NCBI RefSeq assembly: GCF_002551005.1
Contig: NZ_NVOY01000003.1
Coordinates: 177,040 to 241,039 of the forward strand
Source: Bacillus pseudomycoides
GTDB taxonomy: Bacteria > Bacillota > Bacilli > Bacillales > Bacillaceae_G
DNA length: 64,000 bases
Reading direction: 5' to 3'
Shown here: in pieces, positions 13,958-22,298 of the stretch
Layout of the letters: every line of letters begins with the position of its first letter
Position numbering within the stretch: position 1 is the stretch's first letter
Notes under the pieces: generated by a model
Seen by the model: only the letters and a program-made list of their open reading frames with translations
Database searches by the model: none
What the model was told of the DNA's origin: nothing
Position numbers and translations under genes: made by a program

Positions 13958-15352
13958 ATGAGTACATTGTTAGTTAGCATAAACGTCATCATTATGCTCC
14001 TATTAGTCGGTTTGTTATATTATATGCAACGTAAACACCTTTCTTTTAATAAACGTGTATTTACCGCACTCGGACTCGGAATTATATTTGGACTTATTTT
14101 ACAACTTTTTTATAAACCAAATTCCGAAGTCATTATCCAATCTAATAATTGGTTTAACTTAATCGGAAGTGGTTATGTTAAGTTATTACAAATGATCGTT
14201 ATGCCGCTTATTTTAGTTTCAATTATTTCAGCGTTTACAAAATTAAAACTAACTAATAATCTCGGCAAAATTAGTGGTCTTATTATCGGCATTTTACTTC
14301 TTACAACTGGAATTGCTGCTGCAGTCGGAATTGCTGCAAGTGCTGGTTTCGACTTACAAGCAACTGGTTTACAGCAAGGCAGTGCAGAAACAGCTCGCTT
14401 AAAATTAGTAGAAGAAAAATTTACTTCTATTGAGCAAACACCCATTCCGCAAAAATTATTAGAATTAATTCCTGCAAATCCATTTTTAGATTTAACAGGT
14501 GCTCGTCCAACATCAACAATTTCTATTGTCATTTTTGCCGCATTTATTGGGATTGCCTTCTTAGGAGTGAAAAAGAAATATCCAAAACAAGCGGAACAAT
14601 TTAAGCATATACTTGATGCCGTATATGCGGTCGTCATGCGGATGGTCACATTAATTTTACGCCTTACCCCATACGGCGTACTTGCGCTTATGGCAAAAAC
14701 CGTCTCTGGAAGTGATGTGCAAGCTATTTTAAAACTTGGTAATTTTGTTTTAGCATCTTATGTAGCACTTATTGTTATGTTTATTATTCACTTATTACTG
14801 ATCGCTCTTTCTGGCTTAAACCCAGTGCAATATTTGAAAAAAGCATTCCCTGTTTTAACATTTGCGTTTACATCACGTTCAAGTACAGGTACTATGCCGT
14901 TAAATATAGAAGCGCAAAAAGAAAAACTCGGTGTTTCAGAAGGAATTGCAAACTTCGCTGCTTCCTTTGGTGTATCAATTGGTCAAAACGGATGTGCGGG
15001 TATTTATCCTGCCATGCTTGCCATGATGGTTGCGCCAACTGTTGGCATTGATCCTCTGCAACCACAGTTTATATTAACGTTAATCGCTGTTGTTGCAATT
15101 AGTTCATTCGGCGTTGCTGGTGTCGGAGGCGGAGCGACATTTGCAGCACTTATCGTACTTTCTACTCTGAACTTGCCGATTGAAATTGTCGCTCTATTAA
15201 TCTCTGTTGAACCATTAATTGATATGGGACGCACTGCATTAAATGTGAGCGGTTCTATGACAGCCGGTCTTATTTCTAGCAAATGGCTTGGAGAGTTAGA
15301 TGCACATGTGTACAATGAAACTGATAATAAAACTGAAGAAATTGCATTATAA
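13958..15352 (+). CDS. tcyP: L-cystine sodium/proton symporter, TcyP type
   Basis: A 464-residue dicarboxylate/amino acid:cation symporter (SDF family) of the TcyP branch. It has the long first loop after helix 3 and the signature stretch TFAFTSRSSTGTMPLN followed by GVSIGQNGCAGIYPAM, which form the substrate- and ion-binding re-entrant loops. Eight or more hydrophobic segments are seen. ATG 13958 follows GAAGGGGGAA. It would import cystine for sulfur supply. A bidirectional-type terminator follows. No S-box or other leader element is visible. Confidence 0.88.
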   Translation: MSTLLVSINVIIMLLLVGLLYYMQRKHLSFNKRVFTALGLGIIFGLILQLFYKPNSEVIIQSNNWFNLIGSGYVKLLQMIVMPLILVSIISAFTKLKLTNNLGKISGLIIGILLLTTGIAAAVGIAASAGFDLQATGLQQGSAETARLKLVEEKFTSIEQTPIPQKLLELIPANPFLDLTGARPTSTISIVIFAAFIGIAFLGVKKKYPKQAEQFKHILDAVYAVVMRMVTLILRLTPYGVLALMAKTVSGSDVQAILKLGNFVLASYVALIVMFIIHLLLIALSGLNPVQYLKKAFPVLTFAFTSRSSTGTMPLNIEAQKEKLGVSEGIANFAASFGVSIGQNGCAGIYPAMLAMMVAPTVGIDPLQPQFILTLIAVVAISSFGVAGVGGGATFAALIVLSTLNLPIEIVALLISVEPLIDMGRTALNVSGSMTAGLISSKWLGELDAHVYNETDNKTEEIAL

Positions 15353-15360
15353 GAAAGAAA

Positions 15361-15390
15361 ACAGCTGACAGTAACTTGTCAGCTGTTTTG
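15361..15390. terminator. Terminator between tcyP and bdhA
   Basis: A 10-bp stem, ACAGCTGACA with its complement (15361-15370 and 15377-15386), is followed by TTTTG on the plus strand. It lies between convergent genes. Confidence 0.8.
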
Positions 15391-15412
15391 ATGTTTCTTT
15401 TATATGAATCTA

Positions 15413-16465
15413 TTATTTAGGCGAAACAAGAATTTTCACTTGATTTTTATCTTTCACAAGTGCTTCAAATCCTTCTTTCACAACTTCATCAATTGTAATT
15501 TTTTTTGTAATTAATTTCTCTGCTTGTATTTGACCAGAACTGATTAACTTAATAACAGCTGGGAAAATATGACGATATCCTAAAATACCGATTACCTCTT
15601 TTTCTTTTAATACTAAGTTGTTTGGGGTAATTGTTGCATCCTTTTCCCATACACTAACAATAACAGTTTGTCCATCAAAGCTAGTACTTTCGATTGCTTG
15701 ACGAAGTACAACTTCAACACCTGTTACTTCATAGCTAATACGTACACCAACGTTATTTGTTAAATTACGAATTTCTTGCAGCACATCTTGCGTCGCTGGG
15801 TTTAATACATAATCGGCCCCTGCTAACTTTGCTAACTCTTGACGTTCTTTAGAAAGCTCAACCGCAATAATAGGAGTTGCCCCCGCCGCTTTCGCTGCTT
15901 GGATTACAAGAAGTCCGATTGGCCCGCAGCCAAATACAGCAACAGATTCGCCTTCTTTTAATTTACTTTGACGCACTGCATGAACCGCAACTGCAGTTGG
16001 CTCTACAAGTGCACCTTGTTCATAAGTCATTTCATCTGGAATGTGATGAACCATATCCTCAGGTACAACAGTATATTCAGAGAAACCGCCACCATCTCCA
16101 CCAATACCATGGAAGACTAGCTGATCACAAAGATTATAATAACCGCGCTTACAAGCTTCACATTTACCACAAGAATAAATTGGCTCTACAACAACGCGGT
16201 CTCCTATTTTATAAGATGTAACACCTTCACCAATCTCAACAACTTCACCACTAAACTCATGACCTAAAATAACCGGTGCTTTCGTATGTGTTAACGGATG
16301 TTCTTCTGTTGGAATAAAAATAGGCCCTGCCAAATATTCGTGTAAATCCGTTCCACAAATTCCGCACCACTTTACTTTAATTTTCACTGCTCCTGGTTTT
16401 ACAGCTGGTTCTACAACTTCTTCAACCCTTACATCACGTTGATCATGCCAAAGTAATGCTTTCAT
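15413..16465 (-). CDS. bdhA: (R,R)-butanediol dehydrogenase, zinc-dependent
   Basis: A 350-residue medium-chain dehydrogenase that interconverts acetoin and 2,3-butanediol using NAD(H). Catalytic-zinc residues lie in CGICGTDLHEY and GHEFSGEVVEIG. The structural-zinc cysteines are in CGKCEACKRGYYNLC, and the Rossmann motif is VFGCGPIGLL. ATG 16465 is preferred; upstream codons in the same frame lack a ribosome site. The gene stands alone between a terminator and a 400-base non-coding gap. Confidence 0.9.
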   Translation of the reverse strand: MKALLWHDQRDVRVEEVVEPAVKPGAVKIKVKWCGICGTDLHEYLAGPIFIPTEEHPLTHTKAPVILGHEFSGEVVEIGEGVTSYKIGDRVVVEPIYSCGKCEACKRGYYNLCDQLVFHGIGGDGGGFSEYTVVPEDMVHHIPDEMTYEQGALVEPTAVAVHAVRQSKLKEGESVAVFGCGPIGLLVIQAAKAAGATPIIAVELSKERQELAKLAGADYVLNPATQDVLQEIRNLTNNVGVRISYEVTGVEVVLRQAIESTSFDGQTVIVSVWEKDATITPNNLVLKEKEVIGILGYRHIFPAVIKLISSGQIQAEKLITKKITIDEVVKEGFEALVKDKNQVKILVSPK

Positions 16466-16821
16466 ATGTATGCATCCCTCTCTGCAAGTATTTAACTCCA
16501 TTTATTTAATTTGGTGAAGTATATAACCATTATATCACTAAAAACCATATTTTTCTAAGTAAAATTCTAGAAATCTACTAAAATTTTACAAACATAAAAA
16601 TTCTTTATGAATACAACTTTTGGGAGAGAGAACACCTCACTATATATAACAGTACTGAGACATTCTTCTCGTCCTATACAAAAATACGAGTGTCCGGCAC
16701 CGAAAAGACTGAAAAAGAAATTAACAACCCACTACAAGGCAAGAGACCTTTAACCTCTTTTGTTATCTTTATATTGATGGGCATTTTCGGTACTTTCAAA
16801 AATCATAAAAACTTACAACAT
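16466..16821. other. Non-coding gap between bdhA and the KOW-like gene
   Basis: About 350 bases without a convincing gene. The promoter of bdhA must be here (AT-rich 16500-16600). The sequences GGCACCGAAAAG (about 16696) and CTTTCGGTAC-type (about 16784-16795) are roughly inverted, but not enough to call a structured element. Confidence 0.4.
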
Positions 16822-16851
16822 AAATAAAAAACACGCTATTTTAAGCGTGTT
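16822..16851 (-). terminator. Terminator after 16875-17093
   Basis: The stem ACACGCT/AGCGTGT (16831-16837 with 16844-16850) is followed by TTTTTTATTT on the minus strand. Confidence 0.8.
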
Positions 16852-16874
16852 CAATGCCATTCACATCCATTATT

Positions 16875-17093
16875 TCACAAATAACCTTGCTCTTCACACC
16901 AGTCATGAAATTGCCGAACATCTACATCAATTAAAACAATATCTTTTAATTCAATATCAATATCCATGCCGTCAATTACAATCACATATTTTGCACCGTT
17001 CTCCGTGCTATTTCTTTTGATGGTTCCTATTTGATTTCGATGCGGTCCATCTTTTACATATGCTTTTTGTCCTGTAATATCAAAGTTCAACAT
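16875..17093 (-). CDS. Small KOW-like protein, unknown (72 aa)
   Basis: A small beta-rich protein. GQKAYVKDGPHRNQIGTIKR resembles a KOW motif, as seen in ribosome- or RNA-associated proteins, and is followed by strands and a short C-terminal helix ending DWCEEQGYL. ATG 17093 follows AGAGGTG closely; ATG 17108 is the alternative and would add five residues. Not a recognised named gene. It stands alone, with its own terminator. Confidence 0.6.
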   Translation of the reverse strand: MLNFDITGQKAYVKDGPHRNQIGTIKRNSTENGAKYVIVIDGMDIDIELKDIVLIDVDVRQFHDWCEEQGYL

Positions 17094-17443
17094 CTTCACC
17101 TCTTTCATTTGCTCTACTTATCTATGTATATGATGAAACAACGAAAGAGTCCTCTATTTTTTTTACTTTATTACAATTATTTTTCATTTATTTTAATTTT
17201 ATAAAATACACATAAAAATTCATGTTCAAAATAAATTGATAGCGCTTTCTTGAATAGGCTCATGTTATACTAATACAGTCAATTTGCCATCAAAAGGCTG
17301 CTCCATTAATGATCAATTTCATACATCGTTTTTTACCGGCATTTATTCTTAACAATCATTTTGGCTTTCTCACAGTCTTAATGTGGAGAGCTTAATGCCC
17401 GCAAATAGCAAGATTAAGTCGAATTTCTTAAAGAGGAAAAACA
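17094..17443. other. Non-coding gap with a possible CcpA site
   Basis: About 350 bases without a gene on either strand that I can support. The left part is very AT-rich (promoter of the KOW-like gene). The right part holds the cre-like site at 17236-17250 and a TATACT box (17266-17271), followed by a 170-base leader to the 103-aa gene. Confidence 0.4.
17236..17250 (+). promoter_or_regulatory. Candidate catabolite-responsive element (cre)
   Basis: TTGATAGCGCTTTCT matches the cre consensus WTGNAANCGNWNNCW with one mismatch and has the central GCGC. It lies about 16 bp upstream of a TATACT box and 190 bp before the 17444 gene, so CcpA control is possible. Confidence 0.4.
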
Positions 17444-17755
17444 ATGAATACAGTAATAATTACAAAAATCATCGAAACTTTACAATCATATGGATTTCAA
17501 AATGTAACATATTGCGAAAAAACAAAACAATATCTGTTTCAAAACAAGGCAGATATTATGAGTGGTTATGCAGAAATCACATATAGTGCTCAATTTGAAA
17601 AATTCAGCTTACAAATCCATCCTATTGAAACGCATCACCTTACAGAATTGCAAGAAGTCGAGAAGCATATACAATCTTGTATCCGAAAGGTTGAGCGATT
17701 AAATGCAATCATTGAAAAGCAATATACAAACGCAGAACATACAATCATTCTATAA
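17444..17755 (+). CDS. Conserved-type hypothetical protein (103 aa)
   Basis: ATG 17444 follows AAAGAGG. The 103-residue product (MNTVIITKIIETLQSYGFQN...) has an N-terminal helix, a beta region (YLFQNKADIMSGYAEITYSA) and a long C-terminal helix (LQEVEKHIQSCIRKVERLNA). There is no signal sequence and no recognised motif. A strong bidirectional terminator follows at once. Its leader is long (about 170 bases after the putative promoter). Confidence 0.65.
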   Translation: MNTVIITKIIETLQSYGFQNVTYCEKTKQYLFQNKADIMSGYAEITYSAQFEKFSLQIHPIETHHLTELQEVEKHIQSCIRKVERLNAIIEKQYTNAEHTIIL

Positions 17756-17787
17756 AAAAAGAACGTGCCCAGCACGTTCTTTTTTTA
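17754..17787. terminator. Bidirectional terminator
   Basis: AGAACGTGC/GCACGTTCT (17760-17768 with 17772-17780), with T-runs on both strands, ends both convergent genes at 17755 and 17785. Confidence 0.88.
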
Positions 17788-18276
17788 TACATTCATATTT
17801 TCTTTAATCTCAAGCCCCGTCACATTTTCTAATAACTCAATTGCTTCTTCTAATGTCATCTCAAAAATTGTTTGGCTACCTTCTACATAAGGGAACTTTG
17901 GAAAACGTTTCTCCATTTTCTTGATTGTATCAGATGAAAACATCGCACTATCTACACGAAATTCTGATTCGAGTAGCACAATGTAGTCTAATAATTGAAA
18001 TCCTAAGCCATTTATAAAAGAGATGAACTTCTCATTTGACTGCGATGATAGAAAGACGTTACGCTCAAGTTCATAAAATAAGTCTTCACCTAAAATCTCT
18101 TCTAATTCCTCATCATGTTCACGATTGATAATCTCTTCATATCCATAATCATCAACAAGTTCTTCTACTTCTTCCCCGTCTTCAAATAGTAATTGTGCTA
18201 AAGTTGCACCTTTCTTATATTCACTTTGCTGTACAACTGTTAAGAAATTTGTTTTCCATCCTTGTTCTAAATGCAT
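17785..18276 (-). CDS. Hypothetical acidic protein (163 aa)
   Basis: ATG 18276 follows AAAAGGAGC. The protein is acidic and helical (long EVEELVDDYGYEEIINREHD stretch) with no membrane segment. The C-terminal MTLEEAIELLENVTGLEI resembles small Bacillus cytoplasmic proteins without known role. Not recognised further. It lies 60 bases downstream of the deoxyribosyltransferase-like gene and may share its transcript. Confidence 0.65.
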   Translation of the reverse strand: MHLEQGWKTNFLTVVQQSEYKKGATLAQLLFEDGEEVEELVDDYGYEEIINREHDEELEEILGEDLFYELERNVFLSSQSNEKFISFINGLGFQLLDYIVLLESEFRVDSAMFSSDTIKKMEKRFPKFPYVEGSQTIFEMTLEEAIELLENVTGLEIKENMNV

Positions 18277-18336
18277 GTTTTATAGCTCCTTTTATACATC
18301 CTTTATTTTTAAATATATATTTTGTGGCAATTAAAA

Positions 18337-18702
18337 TCAAACTTGTGAAACACCTAACACTTCTTCTATACTTCCTTCAACTATATGCACTTCCGGTAAA
18401 TGGTAAAACGTTGTATCCAAAGGACTGTTTCCTCTATATACAAATATTTTCTTTTCCCAAGCAAGCGCCATTCCGAATTCGGTATGACTTCCTTTTCCTC
18501 CATTTAATAAAAGCAGAAAAACGTCTGCGTCTCGTACAGCTTGTTTTTCTGCTTGTCCAATACTTTGTAATTCTAATCTATTTGTTGCTTTTTCATTTTT
18601 TGTCCAATCATATGTATGAATCCACCCTGCTTGCTTCAGTTTATCTGCTACAAGGCGGACAATTTGTTTATTTGTAAATGTTGAAGCGATGTAAAATTTC
18701 AT
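18337..18702 (-). CDS. Nucleoside 2-deoxyribosyltransferase-like protein
   Basis: A 121-residue protein of the nucleoside 2-deoxyribosyltransferase fold. MKFYIASTFTNKQIV begins with the first strand and loop, DADVFLLLLNGGKGSHTEFG carries the conserved acidic and Gly-rich segment with the likely catalytic Glu, and MALAWEKKIFVY completes the core. Such proteins exchange bases between deoxynucleosides or hydrolyse them; the substrate here is unknown. ATG 18702 is supported by GAGAGG 4 nt upstream; an upstream ATG lies before it. Confidence 0.75.
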   Translation of the reverse strand: MKFYIASTFTNKQIVRLVADKLKQAGWIHTYDWTKNEKATNRLELQSIGQAEKQAVRDADVFLLLLNGGKGSHTEFGMALAWEKKIFVYRGNSPLDTTFYHLPEVHIVEGSIEEVLGVSQV

Positions 18703-18758
18703 ACTACCTCTCTCTTTCATATATAAAAATAGGCAGGAAAATCTTTTAAAAAAGACAT

Positions 18759-18941
18759 TTACGACTCTTTTTTTGCTTTTTTATCCATCTTATCATTTAA
18801 CATATCTAATTCAGCTGTAATTTCTGATTGTTCTAATTTGCGTTCTTGTGAAAAGTTCCGTCCCATATAAACTATAATACTACCAATATACAATATTAAA
18901 CAAACAACTAGAGCAATATTTTCATAGAGACTTAGCCCCAA
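18759..18941 (-). CDS. Small single-span membrane protein (60 aa)
   Basis: One hydrophobic helix (ALVVCLILYIGSIIVYMG) is followed by a charged, helical tail ending KKAKKES. The TTG at 18941 is chosen because AGGAG sits 8 nt upstream; an in-frame ATG at 18962 precedes that site. Function unknown. It lies between the deoxyribosyltransferase-like gene and the DUF2339 gene. Confidence 0.55.
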   Translation of the reverse strand: MGLSLYENIALVVCLILYIGSIIVYMGRNFSQERKLEQSEITAELDMLNDKMDKKAKKES

Positions 18942-19045
18942 TGTAGTCACTCCTAATCTCATCCATATTTACACGCATCAACAATTAGAATTCCCCTGTC
19001 AAATCTATGTTATTGTAACATAAAGTGTGCTTTTATCTCTATCTT

Positions 19046-19077
19046 AAAAAGCAATCCTAAATGGATTGCTTTTTTTA
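19046..19077. terminator. Terminator after the DUF2339 gene
   Basis: AAAGCAATCC/GGATTGCTTT (19048-19057 with 19063-19072), with flanking T- and A-runs, could act on both strands. Confidence 0.85.
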
Positions 19078-20805
19078 CTACTCACCTTTTTCTTTCGAGA
19101 AAAACATTCTAGAAATAACAATCCCTAGCCCACCAATAAGTAAGAATAATACTGCACGAATCATCATTGATACTTCTGGTAAATCCAAGAAGAATAACTT
19201 AATCACTGTCACAACTAACACAACTAAGCCAGCGTATAATATTTCATTCATTCCTCTATTACGTCCAAACCAAACTGAAACTAAAGCATATATCATCCAT
19301 AAAAGAGAGACAAATACACTGATAATACTCCCGTCTGTTGAAAGAACCTCTCCTATTCTAGTAATCGTAATAAATACAAGCATCATAAAGCCGTATAACG
19401 TAATCGAATACACATATTTCCCAAAATGTTGCAACATTGGTTTCACTTTCATCATTCCATAATAAAATGTTCCAACTAAAATGAGATGGGCTACAAAAGC
19501 TGCTGACATGAATGTCTCAAATGGACTAACAAGCGTTTGCAACATACCGATTACATAAATAACTGCACTGATATAAAACTTGATTTCTTGTTTTAATTTC
19601 GCAGAAGTAACGATACCTAAAAAACCTTGTAACATCAATACAATTGCTCCATTCACTAAACTAAATTCATATAAAATCGCTAAACTAAACGACCCCATCG
19701 CAAAACCAAATAAAAGATCTGTAAATGACGATTTTTTATTTTTCATATAGTCAGCTACAAACATTACAGTGTGTACAATTGCACTAATTAACAATCCCCA
19801 TGTTGTAAAATCTGGAATTTTTACAATTGCCATAATAAAGAAGATTGCATTGGCACTAAACAAAGCCATTCTAGGTTGATAAATAAAACTTCGATCAATA
19901 AACATATGCCAGAAAAGCAGAATATGAATGAATCCATAAACAACTGTTAATTGTACCTGTAAATTCCCTAGTAACACGGTCATAATTACAAAAAAGACAA
20001 ACGTTACAAGCACGGAAACAGAGTAAGATACCATATATAAATATTGATAGCGATTTTTATACGCATACCATAATAAACTAATCGTTAACACTGTTTCATA
20101 TCCAAAGAAAATGTAAGAATTAGGTGTTGTACTATTTAATAAGAACGGTACAAAAAAGGCTCCTACAGATACAAATATAGCGAGATACTCTGATTGATAT
20201 CGCTTAGCTAAATAGATACCGAGTATAATCCAAATAATGTTGAATATAAATGCAATGCTTGCCGGAAAGAAATGATACAAATAGTGCGCAGCGAATGTCG
20301 TTAAAACAATACCTGTAATACTTCCTCCAGCTAATACTAAACCTAACGCTTGACGTTCTTTTTTTATTTGTATATCACCTACATAATACAAAACAACTGA
20401 TAATGCTACGCCAAATACAATACGAATTGCTGGAGTAAGTAATCCTGCATCTACTCCCGCTTTAAATAGCCAAATTACTCCAAGCAGCATAATGGCGACG
20501 AAAATACGCGGTAGCCATGTTTGACAAAATTTTATAATGTCAAATGGTTCAGGCTTAAATGCAGATATATCTACCTGCTTTATCTCCGGTTCCTTCACAC
20601 TTTCTTTGCTAATGACTCTTTCTTCTTGTCGTACATTTTGCACAGGGATACTAACTTCTTGTTTCTTCTCAATAGATTTCTTTACTTGTTGAACTCTTTC
20701 TTCGTCCATTGCTCTTTGCTGTGCTCTTAACTCATAGAGCCTCTCCTGCAATGTATCAATTGCTGTTTCTAGAGCTTCTATTTTTTTGTTCAAATCTTGT
20801 TTCAT
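19078..20805 (-). CDS. DUF2339 polytopic membrane protein (575 aa)
   Basis: An N-terminal coiled coil (residues 1-35, KKIEALETAIDTLQERLYEL) and a charged linker are followed by about 16-18 hydrophobic segments from residue 95 to the end. This is the DUF2339 layout. ATG 20805 follows GAGGGGGGAG. The start of the membrane part, FKAGVDAGLLTPAIRIVFG, is the most family-like stretch. Function unknown. It stands alone, with a strong terminator on one side and a long gap on the other. Confidence 0.8.
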   Translation of the reverse strand: MKQDLNKKIEALETAIDTLQERLYELRAQQRAMDEERVQQVKKSIEKKQEVSIPVQNVRQEERVISKESVKEPEIKQVDISAFKPEPFDIIKFCQTWLPRIFVAIMLLGVIWLFKAGVDAGLLTPAIRIVFGVALSVVLYYVGDIQIKKERQALGLVLAGGSITGIVLTTFAAHYLYHFFPASIAFIFNIIWIILGIYLAKRYQSEYLAIFVSVGAFFVPFLLNSTTPNSYIFFGYETVLTISLLWYAYKNRYQYLYMVSYSVSVLVTFVFFVIMTVLLGNLQVQLTVVYGFIHILLFWHMFIDRSFIYQPRMALFSANAIFFIMAIVKIPDFTTWGLLISAIVHTVMFVADYMKNKKSSFTDLLFGFAMGSFSLAILYEFSLVNGAIVLMLQGFLGIVTSAKLKQEIKFYISAVIYVIGMLQTLVSPFETFMSAAFVAHLILVGTFYYGMMKVKPMLQHFGKYVYSITLYGFMMLVFITITRIGEVLSTDGSIISVFVSLLWMIYALVSVWFGRNRGMNEILYAGLVVLVVTVIKLFFLDLPEVSMMIRAVLFLLIGGLGIVISRMFFSKEKGE

Positions 20806-21186
20806 TTTCTCCCCCCTCTAATCATGCTGCTAAATAGAAATACGCCTCGAATTGGTTTAATTTCCAATTAACTACATCATACTATTAGTTTATTCATTTT
20901 TTAAGAGAATTTCCCCCGATATTCTCTAATTTCTGCTATTAGAGTAACAAATAACATTTCATTCAATTTTTCAGCTTAACTAGAAAATATTGTTTATGAT
21001 GTGTTACTTTGAAACAATTGATTTGGAACAATAGCTCAAAAAAGAAAACCTTGAAATACCTCAGATTTCCTATAGTTCCCTACCGGTACTTGAACATCTC
21101 CCACTGGTGTAATCATACCCTTTTAAAAAATAAGGACAATTATACATAATAATAAAGGGGTTATCAGCTTTCCAAACAGCCCCAAA
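20806..21186. other. Non-coding gap upstream of the DUF2339 gene
   Basis: About 380 bases without a supported gene. AT-rich sequence near 20870-20960 could hold the DUF2339 promoter, and AGAGAAT/ATTCTCT at about 20912-20935 forms a small hairpin. Nothing else stands out. Confidence 0.4.
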
Positions 21187-21211
21187 AGCATGATTTCTAT
21201 GAAATCATGCT
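21187..21211 (-). terminator. Hairpin at the murG stop codon
   Basis: An 11-bp stem (21187-21197 with 21201-21211) overlaps the murG stop. The following minus-strand TTTTGGGG is a weak T-run, so termination may be partial. Confidence 0.5.
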
Positions 21212-22263
21212 TTCGTTACATAATCAATAATCGTTTGCAAAGCTTCTTGTCCGTTATATTGCTGCATCGATCTTTTATACTGCAAACAATTTTTATACAG
21301 TTCTTCTACATGTTCAATTAGCAACGTTTCTGTTATGTCTTCTTCAAATAGCACACGTCCATATCCCTGTTTTTCAAAAGACTGTCCGTTTAAAATTTGA
21401 TCCCCTCGGCTCGCAGATTTTGGAAGAGGAATTAATAACATTGGCTTTTGTAATGTTAAAAACTCGAAAATCGCATTGGATCCTGCACGAGAAATGACAA
21501 TATCAGTTGCCGCTAATATATCAGGAAGTTCATCGTGAACATATTCAAACTGCTTGTATCCCGGTGTATTCTCAAGTTTTTCGTCAATATTGCCTTTCCC
21601 ACACAGATGAACAATTTGATAGTTTTGCAGGAGGTTCGGTAATGCACCGCGTACTGCTTCATTAATGCGCCGTGCTCCTAAGCTGCCTCCCATAACCGTA
21701 ATAACTGGTTTTGATGCAGTGAATCGTAAAAATTGCAGTCCTTTATTTCGACTCCCCTGCAATACCTCTTCTCGCACAGGTGAACCAGTAAATACTGTTT
21801 TTTCTTTCGGTAAATGTTTTTTCGCTTCTTCAAACGTAACAAATATTTTCGAAGCAAAGCGAAGAGCAATTTTATTTGCAAGTCCAGGCGTCATATCAGA
21901 CTCGTGTAAAAAAACAGGAACACGATTTAGCCACGCACCAATTACAACTGGTACAGACACAAAACCGCCTTTTGAAAAAATAACATCCGGTTTTAACTTT
22001 CGAATAAGGAAATACGCATCCATAACCCCTTTCATAACAAGAAAGGGGTCTTTTATATTTTTTAAATCAAAATAACGGCGAAGCTTTCCACTCGCTATTC
22101 CATAATAAGGAATCCCTTCTTTTTCAATAATCGTCTTTTCGATTCCATTATGTGAACCAATATAACACACCTTCCAACCGCTCTTTTGAAAATGTGGTAT
22201 AAGCGCTAAGTTCGGCGTAACGTGACCCGCAGAACCACCGCCTGTAAATATAATCGTCTTCAC
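21205..22263 (-). CDS. murG: UDP-GlcNAc:lipid I transferase, MurG family (copy outside the division cluster)
   Basis: A 352-residue GT28 enzyme. The N-terminal glycine loop is [16 protein letters not shown], a second G-loop [11 protein letters not shown] begins the C-terminal domain, and the UDP-GlcNAc site is in [18 protein letters not shown] and [16 protein letters not shown]. It transfers GlcNAc to lipid I at the inner membrane face to make lipid II. The start is GTG 22263, 7 nt after AAAGGAG. The gene stands by itself beside metH, not in a dcw cluster. As the Bacillus cereus group carries more than one murG-like gene, this may be the second copy. Confidence 0.88.
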   Translation of the reverse strand: MKTIIFTGGGSAGHVTPNLALIPHFQKSGWKVCYIGSHNGIEKTIIEKEGIPYYGIASGKLRRYFDLKNIKDPFLVMKGVMDAYFLIRKLKPDVIFSKGGFVSVPVVIGAWLNRVPVFLHESDMTPGLANKIALRFASKIFVTFEEAKKHLPKEKTVFTGSPVREEVLQGSRNKGLQFLRFTASKPVITVMGGSLGARRINEAVRGALPNLLQNYQIVHLCGKGNIDEKLENTPGYKQFEYVHDELPDILAATDIVISRAGSNAIFEFLTLQKPMLLIPLPKSASRGDQILNGQSFEKQGYGRVLFEEDITETLLIEHVEELYKNCLQYKRSMQQYNGQEALQTIIDYVTKA

Positions 22264-22298
22264 AGTATGTCTCCTTTTAGTAAAAGTTTTACTCTTAA

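Noticed and set aside
16620-16800. Small RNA or mobile remnant between bdhA and the KOW-like gene
   Set aside because: The ACCGAAAA-type inverted match is short and imperfect, and no promoter-terminator pair frames it.
17383-17586. 67-residue plus-strand frame overlapping the 103-aa gene
   Set aside because: It lacks a ribosome site, and the 17444 frame starts after AAAGAGG and ends at a terminator.
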